Below the pieces are notes generated by a model. That model had not been told where the DNA came from, did no database searches, and saw only the letters and a list, made by a program, of their open reading frames with translations. 59,296 nucleotides of DNA from the NCBI GenBank assembly GCA_020629635.1, contig JAHDCX010000001.1, positions 17,647-76,942 of the forward strand, read 5' to 3'. Below are positions 1 through 10,024 of this stretch, piece after piece (the first letter of the stretch is position 1; each line of letters begins with the position of its first letter). Source of the DNA: Acidimicrobiales bacterium (GTDB lineage: Bacteria; Actinomycetota; Acidimicrobiia; Acidimicrobiales; SHLQ01). The position numbers and the translations under genes are program-made.

Positions 1-79
1 GGAGTCGTGTGATCGGAGCGGAGCGGAGTCGTGTGATCGGAGCGGAGCGGAGTCGTGTGATCGGAGCGGAGCGGAGTCG
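1..79. repeat. 24-bp tandem repeat, three full copies plus a 7-base remnant
   Basis: Three perfect copies of a 24-bp unit occupy 1-24, 25-48 and 49-72, and 73-79 repeats its first seven bases. The unit length is a multiple of three, so coding frames are preserved through it. One frame has a stop in every unit, the other two are open. The array touches the window edge and may continue to the left. Each unit carries GGAG-type purine runs, and the remnant GGAG at 73-76 lies 6 bases before the ATG at 83. Confidence 0.95.
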
Positions 80-86
80 GCGATGA
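3..86 (+). CDS. Possible 3' end of an upstream gene ending in octapeptide repeats (partial)
   Basis: Reading from base 3 gives three copies of SRVIGAER, then SRR and a TGA at 84-86. That TGA overlaps the ATG at 83 as ATGA, the same coupling seen at several other junctions of this window. The start lies outside the window and no domain is visible. The competing reading starts at base 2, gives repeated ESCDRSGA and runs in frame into the next gene, so the repeats could instead be an N-terminal extension of that gene. Codon bias does not separate the two readings, so this is a low-confidence call. Confidence 0.3.
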   Translation, partial: SRVIGAERSRVIGAERSRVIGAERSRR

Positions 87-1234
87 GTCGGGGTTGGATG
101 GCGCGCCCGAGCGTGGTCGACACGTCGACCAGCGACGGCCGGGTGCTCTTCGATCTGGTCGATCGCCGGGTCCACGTGGTGAACGAGTCGGCGTTCTCGG
201 TGTGGTGCGCCACTCGGACGATCGGGACGGACGACGACGTCATCTCGCGGGTGCAAGGCGAGTATCCCCTCGACTCGATGCCGTCGCGGGACGAGATCTG
301 TGGCGCGATTCAGACGCTTCGTGAGTCCGGACTGGTTGCCCACGTCATCGGCCCGTACCGCGCGCTTGACGGCATCGTCTGGATCGAGTGCGCGGCCGAA
401 CCGATCGCCTCGGAGCTCTGCCGAATCCTTGCGCCGCTCGCCACCGACCCGATACCCGTCGAGCCGGATCACGTCGTGATCTCCGTCGAAGAGGTCGAAC
501 GAGCTCAACCCGCCGACGGTTCTCTTGATCTGACGACCCGCTATGACGTGCGGCGTGTCTCGGCGCCCGTGACTCGTGCGTCGACCGCAGGTCGGGCATT
601 GCGCATGGTCCTGGCCGAAGTCAATCGAGTCGCCATCGATTCGATTCGGTCTGGTGTGGCCTTTCACGGCGCTCTCATGGAGATTGACGGATCGTCCGTG
701 GCGTTTGTGGGTGTGTCGAATGCCGGCAAGTCGACCCTCGCCGCGCAATTGATCGAGCGCGGCCACCGCTATCTCACCGATGAGGTGGCGGTCGTGGACC
801 GCGACCTTCGTGTTCGTTCGTACCCGAAGTCGTTGTGCATCGATCCGGGGTCCCAGGAGTTGCTGTCACCGCATCGGCCACGATCACCGATCGATACAAC
901 CTGGGACGTCGATCCCCGAGCGATCGGCGACGGACGTGTCGGCGATGGGGGAGGCCGCCTCGACGCCCTCGTCCTGCTGCGGAGGGGCGACTCCCCGAAA
1001 CCGCCGACGTTGCGTCGCCTTGACGGCATCGAAGCCATTCGGGTGCTGCTCGAGCAGTCGTTCGACTTCGTCGCCCGTGGTGCTCCCGCGTGGCGCGATC
1101 TCGAGCGCATCGCACAAGGCGTTCCCATCGTCGAACTCGACTTCGGTCCGGGCCATCGCCACCTGTCGCTGCTCGAGTCCTGCGCAACGCAGGGTTGGCC
1201 CCGACGGGGCGACGCTCACTCGTTCGTCGACTGA
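83..1234 (+). CDS. PqqD-like / HPr-kinase-like fusion protein
   Basis: A 383-residue protein in two parts. Residues about 20-90 resemble a PqqD-type peptide-binding chaperone domain (a short beta-rich stretch around LFDLVDRRVHVVNESA, then helices). Residues about 190-380 carry a P-loop, GVSNAGKST at 210-218, preceded by FHGALMEIDG and followed by LTDEVAVVD at 231-239, which is the arrangement of HPr kinase/phosphorylase-like enzymes. Relatives of this type often sit in ribosomal peptide (RiPP) clusters, where the kinase-like part modifies a peptide or its carrier. No precursor peptide or other RiPP gene is visible to the right, so any partner must lie left of the window. The ATG at 83 follows GGAG at 73-76. 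The frame is open back to base 2, so an earlier start is possible. Its 3' end overlaps the convergent GGDEF gene by 19 bp. Confidence 0.7.
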   Translation: MSRGWMARPSVVDTSTSDGRVLFDLVDRRVHVVNESAFSVWCATRTIGTDDDVISRVQGEYPLDSMPSRDEICGAIQTLRESGLVAHVIGPYRALDGIVWIECAAEPIASELCRILAPLATDPIPVEPDHVVISVEEVERAQPADGSLDLTTRYDVRRVSAPVTRASTAGRALRMVLAEVNRVAIDSIRSGVAFHGALMEIDGSSVAFVGVSNAGKSTLAAQLIERGHRYLTDEVAVVDRDLRVRSYPKSLCIDPGSQELLSPHRPRSPIDTTWDVDPRAIGDGRVGDGGGRLDALVLLRRGDSPKPPTLRRLDGIEAIRVLLEQSFDFVARGAPAWRDLERIAQGVPIVELDFGPGHRHLSLLESCATQGWPRRGDAHSFVD

Positions 1235-2835
1235 TCCCGGACGGCGCGGCGGTCGCCAGCGGGTCGGACCGCCGGCTCGATCGGAAGCCCGCGTGCAGCT
1301 CGACGGATCCGCTTCGTCTCGTACTGATTGAGATCCGCGGCGCGAAGCAGCTCGCTGCGACTGGTGATCTCATCGGTGACGAACGCCAGTCCGCACGAGA
1401 TCGACCGCGCCGGACCCGATCCGGCGGATCGGGCAAAGAGCGCCTCGATGTCATCGGAGATGGCATGCGCAGTCAGGAGCGCGCCGCCGTCGATCACGAG
1501 ACAGAACTCGTCGCCGCCCATGCGACAGACCGTCGTGCGCTCGGGCGCTCGAACCGCACCGCGAAGCGACGCCGCGGCGTCGATCAGGAGCCGATCCCCG
1601 GCCTCGTGGCCTTCGTTGTCGTTCACGTCCTTCAGACCGTCGACGTCGCACATGATGACGGCGACGTCGAGACGATCGGTCGGGTGTCGTTCGAAGATCC
1701 GGTCGAGGACCCGGTAGAGCTCGAAGCGGTTTGCCAGTCCGGTCAACTGATCGCGCAAGGCCATACGTTCCATCGCTGCCCAATGTTCGGTCCGGCCGAG
1801 CGCCGCGCCGGCAAGTCGGGCGACGTGGCGAGCAACGCCGAGATCGGCGTGATCGAACGGTTCGGTCGATTCGGTCCGGCGGCACACGAGCACGCCCCAC
1901 ACCGAGCCGCTCACGACGACGGGGACCAACATCTCGGAGCGAACCCCGACCGGCAGGTCGTTGGTGTCGCGCCGCACCGTCACCCCCGCCCGCAGCTCGG
2001 CGAGCACGCCGAAGTCGTCGATGAGGTCGGTGGCCGGTCGTGCCGGAGTCGAGGCGCCCTCAGCAGGCGGGACCTCGCTCGTTCCGGCTTCGTCGAGACG
2101 CAGAAGAAGTGCGCGGTCGGATTGGGTGGTTCGGCGGGCGTCTTCGGCAAACAGTCGAACGAGGTCTCCGGGGTGGCCGGCGGCGTCGACTGCGGCGGCG
2201 ACGGCGTCTGACGTCGTCGGGGCGCGGGTTCCGGCACGATTGCGGGCCTCGTGCAGCAGGCCGATCACTCGCTCGGTCGGATCCGGCGGAGATTCGATCG
2301 ATCCGAGCCCGGCGAGTGAGACGGCGTCGAGGACCTTCGCCTCGATCTCGAGTGCCGCTCGGTGGAGCCGGTCGAGGCGGCTCGACCAGCTCGGGGTCCA
2401 ACCGGGCGCCGGACAACCGACGAGTTCGTCGGCGAGGGCGATGATCTGCGTGGACGTCGAAGACTCGGGAGCCGCGCCAACGAGTTCGGCAACGGCACCG
2501 AGTTGCGCGTGACGTGTCAGGACGTTCGCGGCAAGGATCGTCCGCGCGGTGTCGTCGGCCTGTTCGCTCTCTTCAGGCCGGGTGACGACCAGATCGATGT
2601 CGCGGAGCGCAGCCGCAGCCAAAACCGTTGCGCGGTCATGGTCGGCTTCGGCGACGTCCACCCGGTCCAAGAGCCGATCGGCCACGATCGCGCGCAACGC
2701 GGCCCGGTGCGCGACCGCGGGATCGTAGAGTTCGGCGACTCGCATCAGCGCAGCGACAGCGCCGATGGCCGAGTCGGACATCGAGCTCACGAAGCGAGCG
2801 GGCGAGATGGGGACGGGACGCGTTGGATCGGACAT
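1216..2835 (-). CDS. GGDEF diguanylate cyclase with degenerate HD-GYP-like and GAF-like parts
   Basis: A 539-residue protein. The C-terminal domain has CDVDGLKDVND followed by RMGGDEFCLV, an intact GGDEF active site for making cyclic di-GMP from GTP. The inhibitory RxxD site normally found five residues before GGDEF is absent (PERT there). The middle resembles a GAF sensor (about residues 215-350). The N-terminal part, LMRVAELYDPAVAHRAALR to AAALRDIDL, looks like an HD-GYP phosphodiesterase fold whose metal-binding His-Asp pairs have been lost, so it may only sense or dimerise. No membrane segment is apparent, so it should be cytosolic. I chose the ATG at 2835 because upstream codons translate to low-complexity basic residues. 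Loss of the inhibitory site would imply no product inhibition, which is inference. Confidence 0.75.
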   Translation of the reverse strand: MSDPTRPVPISPARFVSSMSDSAIGAVAALMRVAELYDPAVAHRAALRAIVADRLLDRVDVAEADHDRATVLAAAALRDIDLVVTRPEESEQADDTARTILAANVLTRHAQLGAVAELVGAAPESSTSTQIIALADELVGCPAPGWTPSWSSRLDRLHRAALEIEAKVLDAVSLAGLGSIESPPDPTERVIGLLHEARNRAGTRAPTTSDAVAAAVDAAGHPGDLVRLFAEDARRTTQSDRALLLRLDEAGTSEVPPAEGASTPARPATDLIDDFGVLAELRAGVTVRRDTNDLPVGVRSEMLVPVVVSGSVWGVLVCRRTESTEPFDHADLGVARHVARLAGAALGRTEHWAAMERMALRDQLTGLANRFELYRVLDRIFERHPTDRLDVAVIMCDVDGLKDVNDNEGHEAGDRLLIDAAASLRGAVRAPERTTVCRMGGDEFCLVIDGGALLTAHAISDDIEALFARSAGSGPARSISCGLAFVTDEITSRSELLRAADLNQYETKRIRRAARGLPIEPAVRPAGDRRAVRDQSTNE

Positions 2836-2980
2836 GGTCGTGGACAGAACGTGACCACGCAGTGTGTCATGCGTGGAGGTCGCACTCCCAGTCTGCACCT
2901 TCCCTCGATTCGATCGCTCCCCGTGACGATCAGGTCGCCGCTCCCGCGCCGCCGTGGCAATGGTGTGGATCGGGCGCCGG

Positions 2981-2986
2981 TACGAT
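2981..2986 (+). promoter_or_regulatory. -10 element of the 33-codon membrane ORF
   Basis: TACGAT lies 7 bases before the ATG at 2994. This fits a TANNNT -10 box for a leaderless transcript. I see no convincing -35. Confidence 0.5.
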
Positions 2987-2993
2987 CCAGTCC

Positions 2994-3095
2994 ATGAGCA
3001 CCCGCAAGCTGATTCTGGCGTCGCTCGCACTCGGTGTCGTGATTCTCGTCGCATTCGCCGTGCAACTGCTGCTCGCGCGGCAGGCGGTTGGGTAG
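2994..3095 (+). CDS. Small single-span membrane protein (33 aa)
   Basis: A 33-codon ORF with a short charged head (MSTRK) and one hydrophobic helix from about residue 6 to 28, ending LLLARQAVG. The basic head and the hydrophobic span suggest one membrane segment with the N-terminus inside. Its support is the -10-like TACGAT at the right distance upstream and the tight link to the next gene: its TAG stop is part of the TAGAGT hexamer before lpdA. No family is recognised and no function can be assigned. It could be a chance ORF. Confidence 0.45.
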   Translation: MSTRKLILASLALGVVILVAFAVQLLLARQAVG

Positions 3096-3098
3096 AGT
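3093..3098 (+). promoter_or_regulatory. -10 element of the lpdA operon
   Basis: TAGAGT, whose first three bases are the stop codon of the small ORF. A start about 7 bases later leaves a leader of roughly 25 bases that contains the ribosome site AGGGAG at 3115-3120, 8 bases before the lpdA ATG. Confidence 0.5.
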
Positions 3099-3128
3099 CG
3101 ACCTTCGTCGCCTCAGGGAGAATCGAAC

Positions 3129-4538
3129 ATGCCGGAGCAACACGACGTCGTCATCGTCGGAGGTGGCCCAGCGGGCTACGCCGCGGCCCTCTACGGGGCC
3201 GCAGCCGGGCTCGATGTGGCGCTCATCGAGAAGTCGAAGCTCGGCGGAACGTGCCTGCACGTCGGCTGCATCCCCGCAAAGGAACTGCTCGAGACCGCCG
3301 CGGTGTACCGCACGGTGTCGCACGCCTCGACATTCGGCGTCAACACGTCTGCGCCGACGATCGATTTCTCGGTGACCCAGACCCGCAAGCAAGGGGTCAT
3401 CGACGCCCTGACCAAGGGGCTCGCCGGGCTGCTGAAGCATCGCAAGGTGACCGTGCACGACGGTGTCGGTGTCGTCACCGACGTCGGTGCAGAGAAGGTC
3501 GTGCGCGTGTCGGGCGGAGCGAGCGGTGACCTCGAGGTGCGGGGTCGTCATCTGATCCTCGCCGCGGGCTCCGTACCCCGAACCATCCCGGGATTCGAGG
3601 TCGACGGCACGACGATCGTCACCTCCGATGAGCTGCTGTCGATTCCGTCGCTCCCGGCGCGGGCGGCCGTCATCGGCGGCGGTGCCATCGGGATCGAGTT
3701 CGCCTCGATGATGGCGGACCTCGGTACGTCGGTCACCGTCCTCGAAGCGATGCCCAAGATCATTCCCGGCGTCGACCCCGACGCCGCCCGCATCGTCGAG
3801 CGCAGCCTCACCAAGCGGGGGATCGCCATCCACACCGGGGTGATGGTCACGGGGCACGAGCGCATCGGTGCCGACACTCGGGTGTCGTTCGGCGACGGTC
3901 AGAGCGTCGACGTCGATCTCGTCGTGCTCGCCATCGGGCGCCGGCCATTCGCCGACCTGCTCGGCCTCGAACAGGTCGGGATGGGTGTCGACGAGCGCGG
4001 CTTCGTTCCGGTCGACGAGGCCTGTCGCACGTCGGTGCCGGGCGTCTGGGCCGTCGGCGACCTGATCGCCACCGCGCAGCTCGCACATGTCGGGTTTGCG
4101 GAGGGCATGGTCGCCATCCGCGACATCCTCGGCGAAGACCCTCAGCCCGTCGACTACCTCAACGTGCCGTGGTGCATCTATTGCCACCCGGAGGTCGCCT
4201 TCGCCGGTCACACCGAGGCGTCGGCGACCGAAGCGGGCTACGACGTCGTCGCCTCCACCCACAAGTTCACCGGCAACGGCCGAGCCATGATCGTCGGCGA
4301 GACCGACGGGCTCGTGAAGGTCATCGCCGAGAAGGGCCCCGATGGTCGTGCCGGCCGATTGCTGGGCGTGCACATGGTCGGTCCCTGGGTCACCGAGCAG
4401 CTCGGCCAGGGGTATCTCGCGATCAACTGGGAAGCGACCGTCGACGAAGTCGCCTCCTTCATCCAGCCACACCCGACGATGAGCGAACTCTTCGGTGAGA
4501 CCGTCATGGCCCTCACCGGACGTGCCCTGCACGGCTGA
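3129..4538 (+). CDS. lpdA: Dihydrolipoyl dehydrogenase (E3)
   Basis: A 469-residue flavoprotein of normal family length that reoxidises the dihydrolipoyl groups of 2-oxoacid dehydrogenase complexes with NAD+. The FAD-binding GGGPAGYAAA is at residues 11-20 and the redox disulfide motif GGTCLHVGCIPA places cysteines at 42 and 47. A second nucleotide-binding motif (GGGAIGIEFAS) follows in the middle, and the C-terminal HPTMSE supplies the catalytic His-Glu pair. The ATG at 3129 follows AGGGAG with 8-base spacing. It is the first gene of a run with the E2 component and the lipoate ligase/synthase fusion, so its partner complex is encoded alongside. A second family member without the disulfide is at 27228. 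Confidence 0.95.
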   Translation: MPEQHDVVIVGGGPAGYAAALYGAAAGLDVALIEKSKLGGTCLHVGCIPAKELLETAAVYRTVSHASTFGVNTSAPTIDFSVTQTRKQGVIDALTKGLAGLLKHRKVTVHDGVGVVTDVGAEKVVRVSGGASGDLEVRGRHLILAAGSVPRTIPGFEVDGTTIVTSDELLSIPSLPARAAVIGGGAIGIEFASMMADLGTSVTVLEAMPKIIPGVDPDAARIVERSLTKRGIAIHTGVMVTGHERIGADTRVSFGDGQSVDVDLVVLAIGRRPFADLLGLEQVGMGVDERGFVPVDEACRTSVPGVWAVGDLIATAQLAHVGFAEGMVAIRDILGEDPQPVDYLNVPWCIYCHPEVAFAGHTEASATEAGYDVVASTHKFTGNGRAMIVGETDGLVKVIAEKGPDGRAGRLLGVHMVGPWVTEQLGQGYLAINWEATVDEVASFIQPHPTMSELFGETVMALTGRALHG

Positions 4539-4604
4539 TCCGCCCAACAACCGTTCTCAACGACACCAACTCCCACCCCGCAATACGATCCGGAGCAACA
4601 CATC

Positions 4605-6464
<1,860 letters not shown>

Positions 6465-6466
6465 TC

Positions 6467-8149
6467 GTGAAACCGCTTCGTGTGCGCTGGCTCGGTCGGG
6501 TCTCGTATCGCGACGCGCACGCCCTCCAGCGGCGGTTGTGGCACGGCGATCACGACCACCTCCTGCTCCTCGAGCACGACCCGGTCTTCACGCTCGGGGC
6601 GCGCGCCTCGCTGGACAACCTCCTCGTCGACCCGGCTTCGGTCGGCGCAGAACTGGTTGAGGCTGATCGTGGCGGAGACATCACCTGGCACGGACCCGGT
6701 CAGCTCGTCGGGTATCCCGTGCTGTCCGTCGCGGGCAAACGTGGGGGCGGAATGGCCGACACCGTGGCCTACGTCCACTCGATCGAACAGCTCCTGATCG
6801 ACACGGTGCAGTCGCTTGGGCTGGCCGATGTCGGCCGTCTCGACGACTACCCCGGCGTCTGGGTGGCACCCGCCTCCGCCACGCCTCGCAAGATCGCGGC
6901 GATCGGCGTCCGGCTGAGCCGAGGGCGATCGATGCACGGCTTCGCCCTCAACGTCGACCCGGACATGGTCTGGTTCGACCGGATGGTGCCCTGTGGCATC
7001 ACGGACAAGGCCGTGACGTCGCTCGCCGGCGAGGGGATCGACGCGTCGATGCGCGACGTCGTCGACACGCTCGTCGACCATGCTCAGCAGCTCTGGGCGC
7101 CCGATCGACCGGCCGATCGCGCCGATGTGGTGTGGCGGCAACGAGTCGACGATCTCACCCCCTTCAGTCGTGGTCTCGGACCCGGGGAGACCGCCGGGAC
7201 CGCATCGGCACCGCATCTCGACGGCACGTCGGTTCGAATCACGGGACGCCTCGACGAGGCCGGAGTCACGTCGGGGTTGCAGATCTCGTCTCGAAAGCCC
7301 GAGTGGATGCGGGTCAAGGCCGACATGGGCCCGGAGTACCGGCGCATCAAGTCCGTCATGCGGAGCCTCGACCTGGTGACCGTCTGTGAAGAAGCGGGCT
7401 GTCCGAACATCTTCGACTGCTGGAATGACGGCACCGCGACGTTCATGGTGCTTGGCGAGCGATGCACCCGGAAGTGCGGGTTCTGTCTCGTCGACACTCG
7501 TCAACCGCTCGCCCCGGACCACAACGAACCGGCGTCGGTCGCCGAGGCGGTCGAGAAGATGGGTCTGGACTACGCCGTCATCACGATGGTGGCCCGCGAC
7601 GACCTCGACGATGGCGGCGCCGCGCACGTCGCCGAGACAATTCGCGCAATCCGGGATCGCACGCCCGCCGCCCGAGTCGAGGTGTTGATCAGCGACCTCA
7701 AAGGCGACGCGGAGGCGCTCGACGTCGTCCTCGACGCCCGCCCCGACGTGGTGAATCACAACATCGAAACCGTGCCGCGCCTGCAGCGTGTCGCCCGACC
7801 GTCCGCTTCGTACGGGCGAAGCCTCGCCGTGCTTGCGCGATCGGCGAACGCCGGTCTCACGACCAAGTCCTCGATCATCGTCGGGATGGGCGAGGAACCC
7901 GGCGAGGTCCGGTCGACCATGGCCGACCTGGCGGCGATCGGTGTCGACATCGTCACGATCGGTCAATACCTTCGCCCGACGTCGCATCACCTGCCGGTCG
8001 CCCGCTGGGTCGAACCCGACGAGTTCGCCGAATGGAAACGCTTCGGGGAGGACGAGCTCGGCGTCGCCCACGTCGAAGCGTCACCACTCACTCGCTCCAG
8101 CTATCACGCGAAGCACGGCGAGACCGCCGCCCGAACGTCATCGAGGTGA
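6467..8149 (+). CDS. lipB-lipA: LipB-LipA fusion: octanoyltransferase plus lipoyl synthase
   Basis: One uninterrupted 560-codon frame holds both enzymes of de novo lipoylation. Residues about 1-215 are LipB, which moves octanoyl from acyl carrier protein to the lipoyl domain, with RGGDITWHGPGQ at 68-79, lysine 142 and the catalytic cysteine 176 (VPCGI). Residues about 255-555 are LipA, a radical-SAM enzyme that inserts two sulfurs. Cysteines 307, 312 and 318 hold the auxiliary cluster, CTRKCGFC at 333-340 holds the SAM cluster, and RSSYH at 543-547 is the conserved C-terminal motif. About 40 residues link the two. The GTG start is two bases after the E2 stop, so the substrate protein and its modifier are co-transcribed. 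The enzymes are normally separate, so the fusion is unusual, and all key residues are present. Confidence 0.93.
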   Translation: MKPLRVRWLGRVSYRDAHALQRRLWHGDHDHLLLLEHDPVFTLGARASLDNLLVDPASVGAELVEADRGGDITWHGPGQLVGYPVLSVAGKRGGGMADTVAYVHSIEQLLIDTVQSLGLADVGRLDDYPGVWVAPASATPRKIAAIGVRLSRGRSMHGFALNVDPDMVWFDRMVPCGITDKAVTSLAGEGIDASMRDVVDTLVDHAQQLWAPDRPADRADVVWRQRVDDLTPFSRGLGPGETAGTASAPHLDGTSVRITGRLDEAGVTSGLQISSRKPEWMRVKADMGPEYRRIKSVMRSLDLVTVCEEAGCPNIFDCWNDGTATFMVLGERCTRKCGFCLVDTRQPLAPDHNEPASVAEAVEKMGLDYAVITMVARDDLDDGGAAHVAETIRAIRDRTPAARVEVLISDLKGDAEALDVVLDARPDVVNHNIETVPRLQRVARPSASYGRSLAVLARSANAGLTTKSSIIVGMGEEPGEVRSTMADLAAIGVDIVTIGQYLRPTSHHLPVARWVEPDEFAEWKRFGEDELGVAHVEASPLTRSSYHAKHGETAARTSSR

Positions 8150-8151
8150 CC

Positions 8152-8919
8152 ATGACCCATCCGGACCCGACCGAGACCGCCGCACGGATCGCAACGCCGA
8201 TCCTCGAGTTCGGCCGGGGGTGGATGATCGCGCCCGGCACGATCGCCCGTGCAGGCGAGCTCGGGCTGCCCGCCGAGACCCCGTTCGGTTTCTGGGTCAA
8301 CGGGCGCGCCGGGGCGCTCGGCGATGTGCCGGCCGCCGTCGCGGCGCATGCGATCGGCTTCATGGCTCCCGACATGGTCGAACGACTGTGGGAGTCACGC
8401 CCGGAGTCGATGACGGCGCTGGATGCGGCACACGAGTACGCGAACGCCGCCGCCTCCTGGGGTCGGACGCAGCTCGTGGACATGGACGAGGCCGACCTGG
8501 TCGAACTCGCCGAGCTGTGTACGGCTGTCTCTGGGGCGGCGACTCCCTCGGTCGGCGCGCTCTTCGCCGGCTGGCGTGAGCTGGCGATGCCGGAGGATCC
8601 CGCGGGAGCCGCAACCATTGCCCTGAACGTCGTTCGCGAACTCCGTGGCGGCGCCTACCTCGCTGCCGTACATGCGACCGGGATGGGTCCCCTGGGCGCA
8701 ATCATCTCCACCGACGATCCGATTCGCGGAGGATCGTCGTGGGCGACGACGTTTGGCTGGAGTGCCCCGTGGCCGGAGCCCGACTCCGAGGCACGATCGA
8801 GCGCCGAAGAGATCACCAACCAAATCGTGGCGTCGGTCATTGCCGATGCCCTCGATGGTCCCGAACGCTCCCGTCTGGTCGAGCTGGTCGGCGCAGCACG
8901 CGCCGGAATGGACCGCTGA
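8152..8919 (+). CDS. SCO6745-family protein (SalRII-like)
   Basis: A 255-residue protein resembling the actinobacterial SCO6745 group: FWVNGRAGALGDVPAAVAAHAIGFMAPDMVERLW near the start, then LFAGWRELAMPEDP and a helical stretch around RELRGGAYLAAVHATGMGPLGA. Members have been annotated as helix-turn-helix regulators after SalRII, but their biochemical role is not settled. I see no clear DNA-binding or catalytic motif. The ATG at 8152 starts two bases after the lipA stop, with AGGTGA a few bases upstream, and its own stop overlaps the next start (TGATG). It therefore probably travels in the lipoate operon transcript. Confidence 0.6.
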   Translation: MTHPDPTETAARIATPILEFGRGWMIAPGTIARAGELGLPAETPFGFWVNGRAGALGDVPAAVAAHAIGFMAPDMVERLWESRPESMTALDAAHEYANAAASWGRTQLVDMDEADLVELAELCTAVSGAATPSVGALFAGWRELAMPEDPAGAATIALNVVRELRGGAYLAAVHATGMGPLGAIISTDDPIRGGSSWATTFGWSAPWPEPDSEARSSAEEITNQIVASVIADALDGPERSRLVELVGAARAGMDR

Positions 8920-10016
8920 TGTTTGCCGACCGGATCGTCCGGGCCCGTCGCGAGATGACCGAGCGCAACGTGGACACGTTGTTGCTCTCGGTCGGTGCAG
9001 ACCTGCCCTACCTGACCGGCTACTCGGCGATGCCGCTCGAACGGCTGACGATGCTCGTGTTGCCCCGCGACGGCGAGGCGCGATTGGTGGTGCCCGCCCT
9101 CGAGGCGCCGTTGGTCGCCGCACGCGACGAGTTCTCGATCGTGCCGTGGGGCGAAACCGAAGATCCGCTCGACCTGGTGGTGTCGATGATCGATGGACGC
9201 GGGCGTACCGCAATCGGCGACACCACGTGGTCGCGCTTCGTCGTCGGACTCCTCGACCGGGCGCCCGACCTGACGCTTGCGAATGCCTCAGAGGTCATGA
9301 CGCCGCTGCGCGCCGTGAAGTCCGCCGACGAGGTCGCCTGTCTCCGAAGCGCCGCCGCCGCAGTCGACCGCATTGCGGCGCGTCTGCGGTCGGGCGAGAT
9401 CGCGATCGTGGGGCAGACCGAAGCCCAGCTCTCTGCCGAGCTCGGCCGTCAAATCGTCGAAGAAGGCCATCAGAAGGTCAACTTCGCCATCGTCGCGGCG
9501 GGAGCGAACGCCGCCAGCCCACACCACCATGCGGGGGATCGAGTCATCCAGGCAGGTGAGGTCGTCCTCTGTGACTTCGGCGGAACCATGCTCGACGAGG
9601 CTGGCGTCGGCTACTGCTCGGACCTGACACGTTGCGTGTACACCGGCGAGCCCCCGGCAGAGTTCGTGGAGCTCTACGACGTGCTCTTCGAAGCCCAAGC
9701 CGCCTCGGTGGCTGCGGCCACCGTCGGCACACCAGCCGAACTGGTCGATCGGGCGGGACGGTCGATCATCGAGGCTGCCGGCTACGGCGAGTATTTCATC
9801 CACCGGACCGGACACGGCATCGGCGTCGAAGCCCACGAGGAGCCGTACATCGTCGACGGCAACGATGAGCCGCTCGAGGCCGGCAACGCCTTTTCGGTCG
9901 AGCCCGGCATCTACATCCCGGGCAAATGGGGTGCCCGGATCGAAGACATCGTCGTCGCAGATGATTCGGGCCCCGACCCGCTCAATCGGGTCGATCACTC
10001 GCTCGCCGTTATCTGA
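8919..10016 (+). CDS. M24-family metallopeptidase (Xaa-Pro aminopeptidase/dipeptidase type)
   Basis: A 365-residue creatinase/aminopeptidase-fold enzyme. The N-terminal third (to about 130) is the non-catalytic domain. The C-terminal part shows the metal ligands in order: Asp in LCDFGG, Asp in CSDLTRCVY, His in HRTGHGIG, Glu in SVEPGIY and Glu in RIEDIVV. It should cut X-Pro bonds of small peptides in the cytosol using two metal ions. The ATG overlaps the upstream TGA by one base (TGATG), which implies translational coupling. It ends eight bases before a convergent membrane-protein gene. Confidence 0.88.
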   Translation: MFADRIVRARREMTERNVDTLLLSVGADLPYLTGYSAMPLERLTMLVLPRDGEARLVVPALEAPLVAARDEFSIVPWGETEDPLDLVVSMIDGRGRTAIGDTTWSRFVVGLLDRAPDLTLANASEVMTPLRAVKSADEVACLRSAAAAVDRIAARLRSGEIAIVGQTEAQLSAELGRQIVEEGHQKVNFAIVAAGANAASPHHHAGDRVIQAGEVVLCDFGGTMLDEAGVGYCSDLTRCVYTGEPPAEFVELYDVLFEAQAASVAAATVGTPAELVDRAGRSIIEAAGYGEYFIHRTGHGIGVEAHEEPYIVDGNDEPLEAGNAFSVEPGIYIPGKWGARIEDIVVADDSGPDPLNRVDHSLAVI

Positions 10017-10024
10017 CGCCCGGC

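Noticed and set aside
2787-4550. 587-aa minus-strand ORF opposite lpdA
   Set aside because: Shadow of lpdA in a GC-rich genome. No recognisable domain, and it would cover the small ORF and the lpdA promoter.
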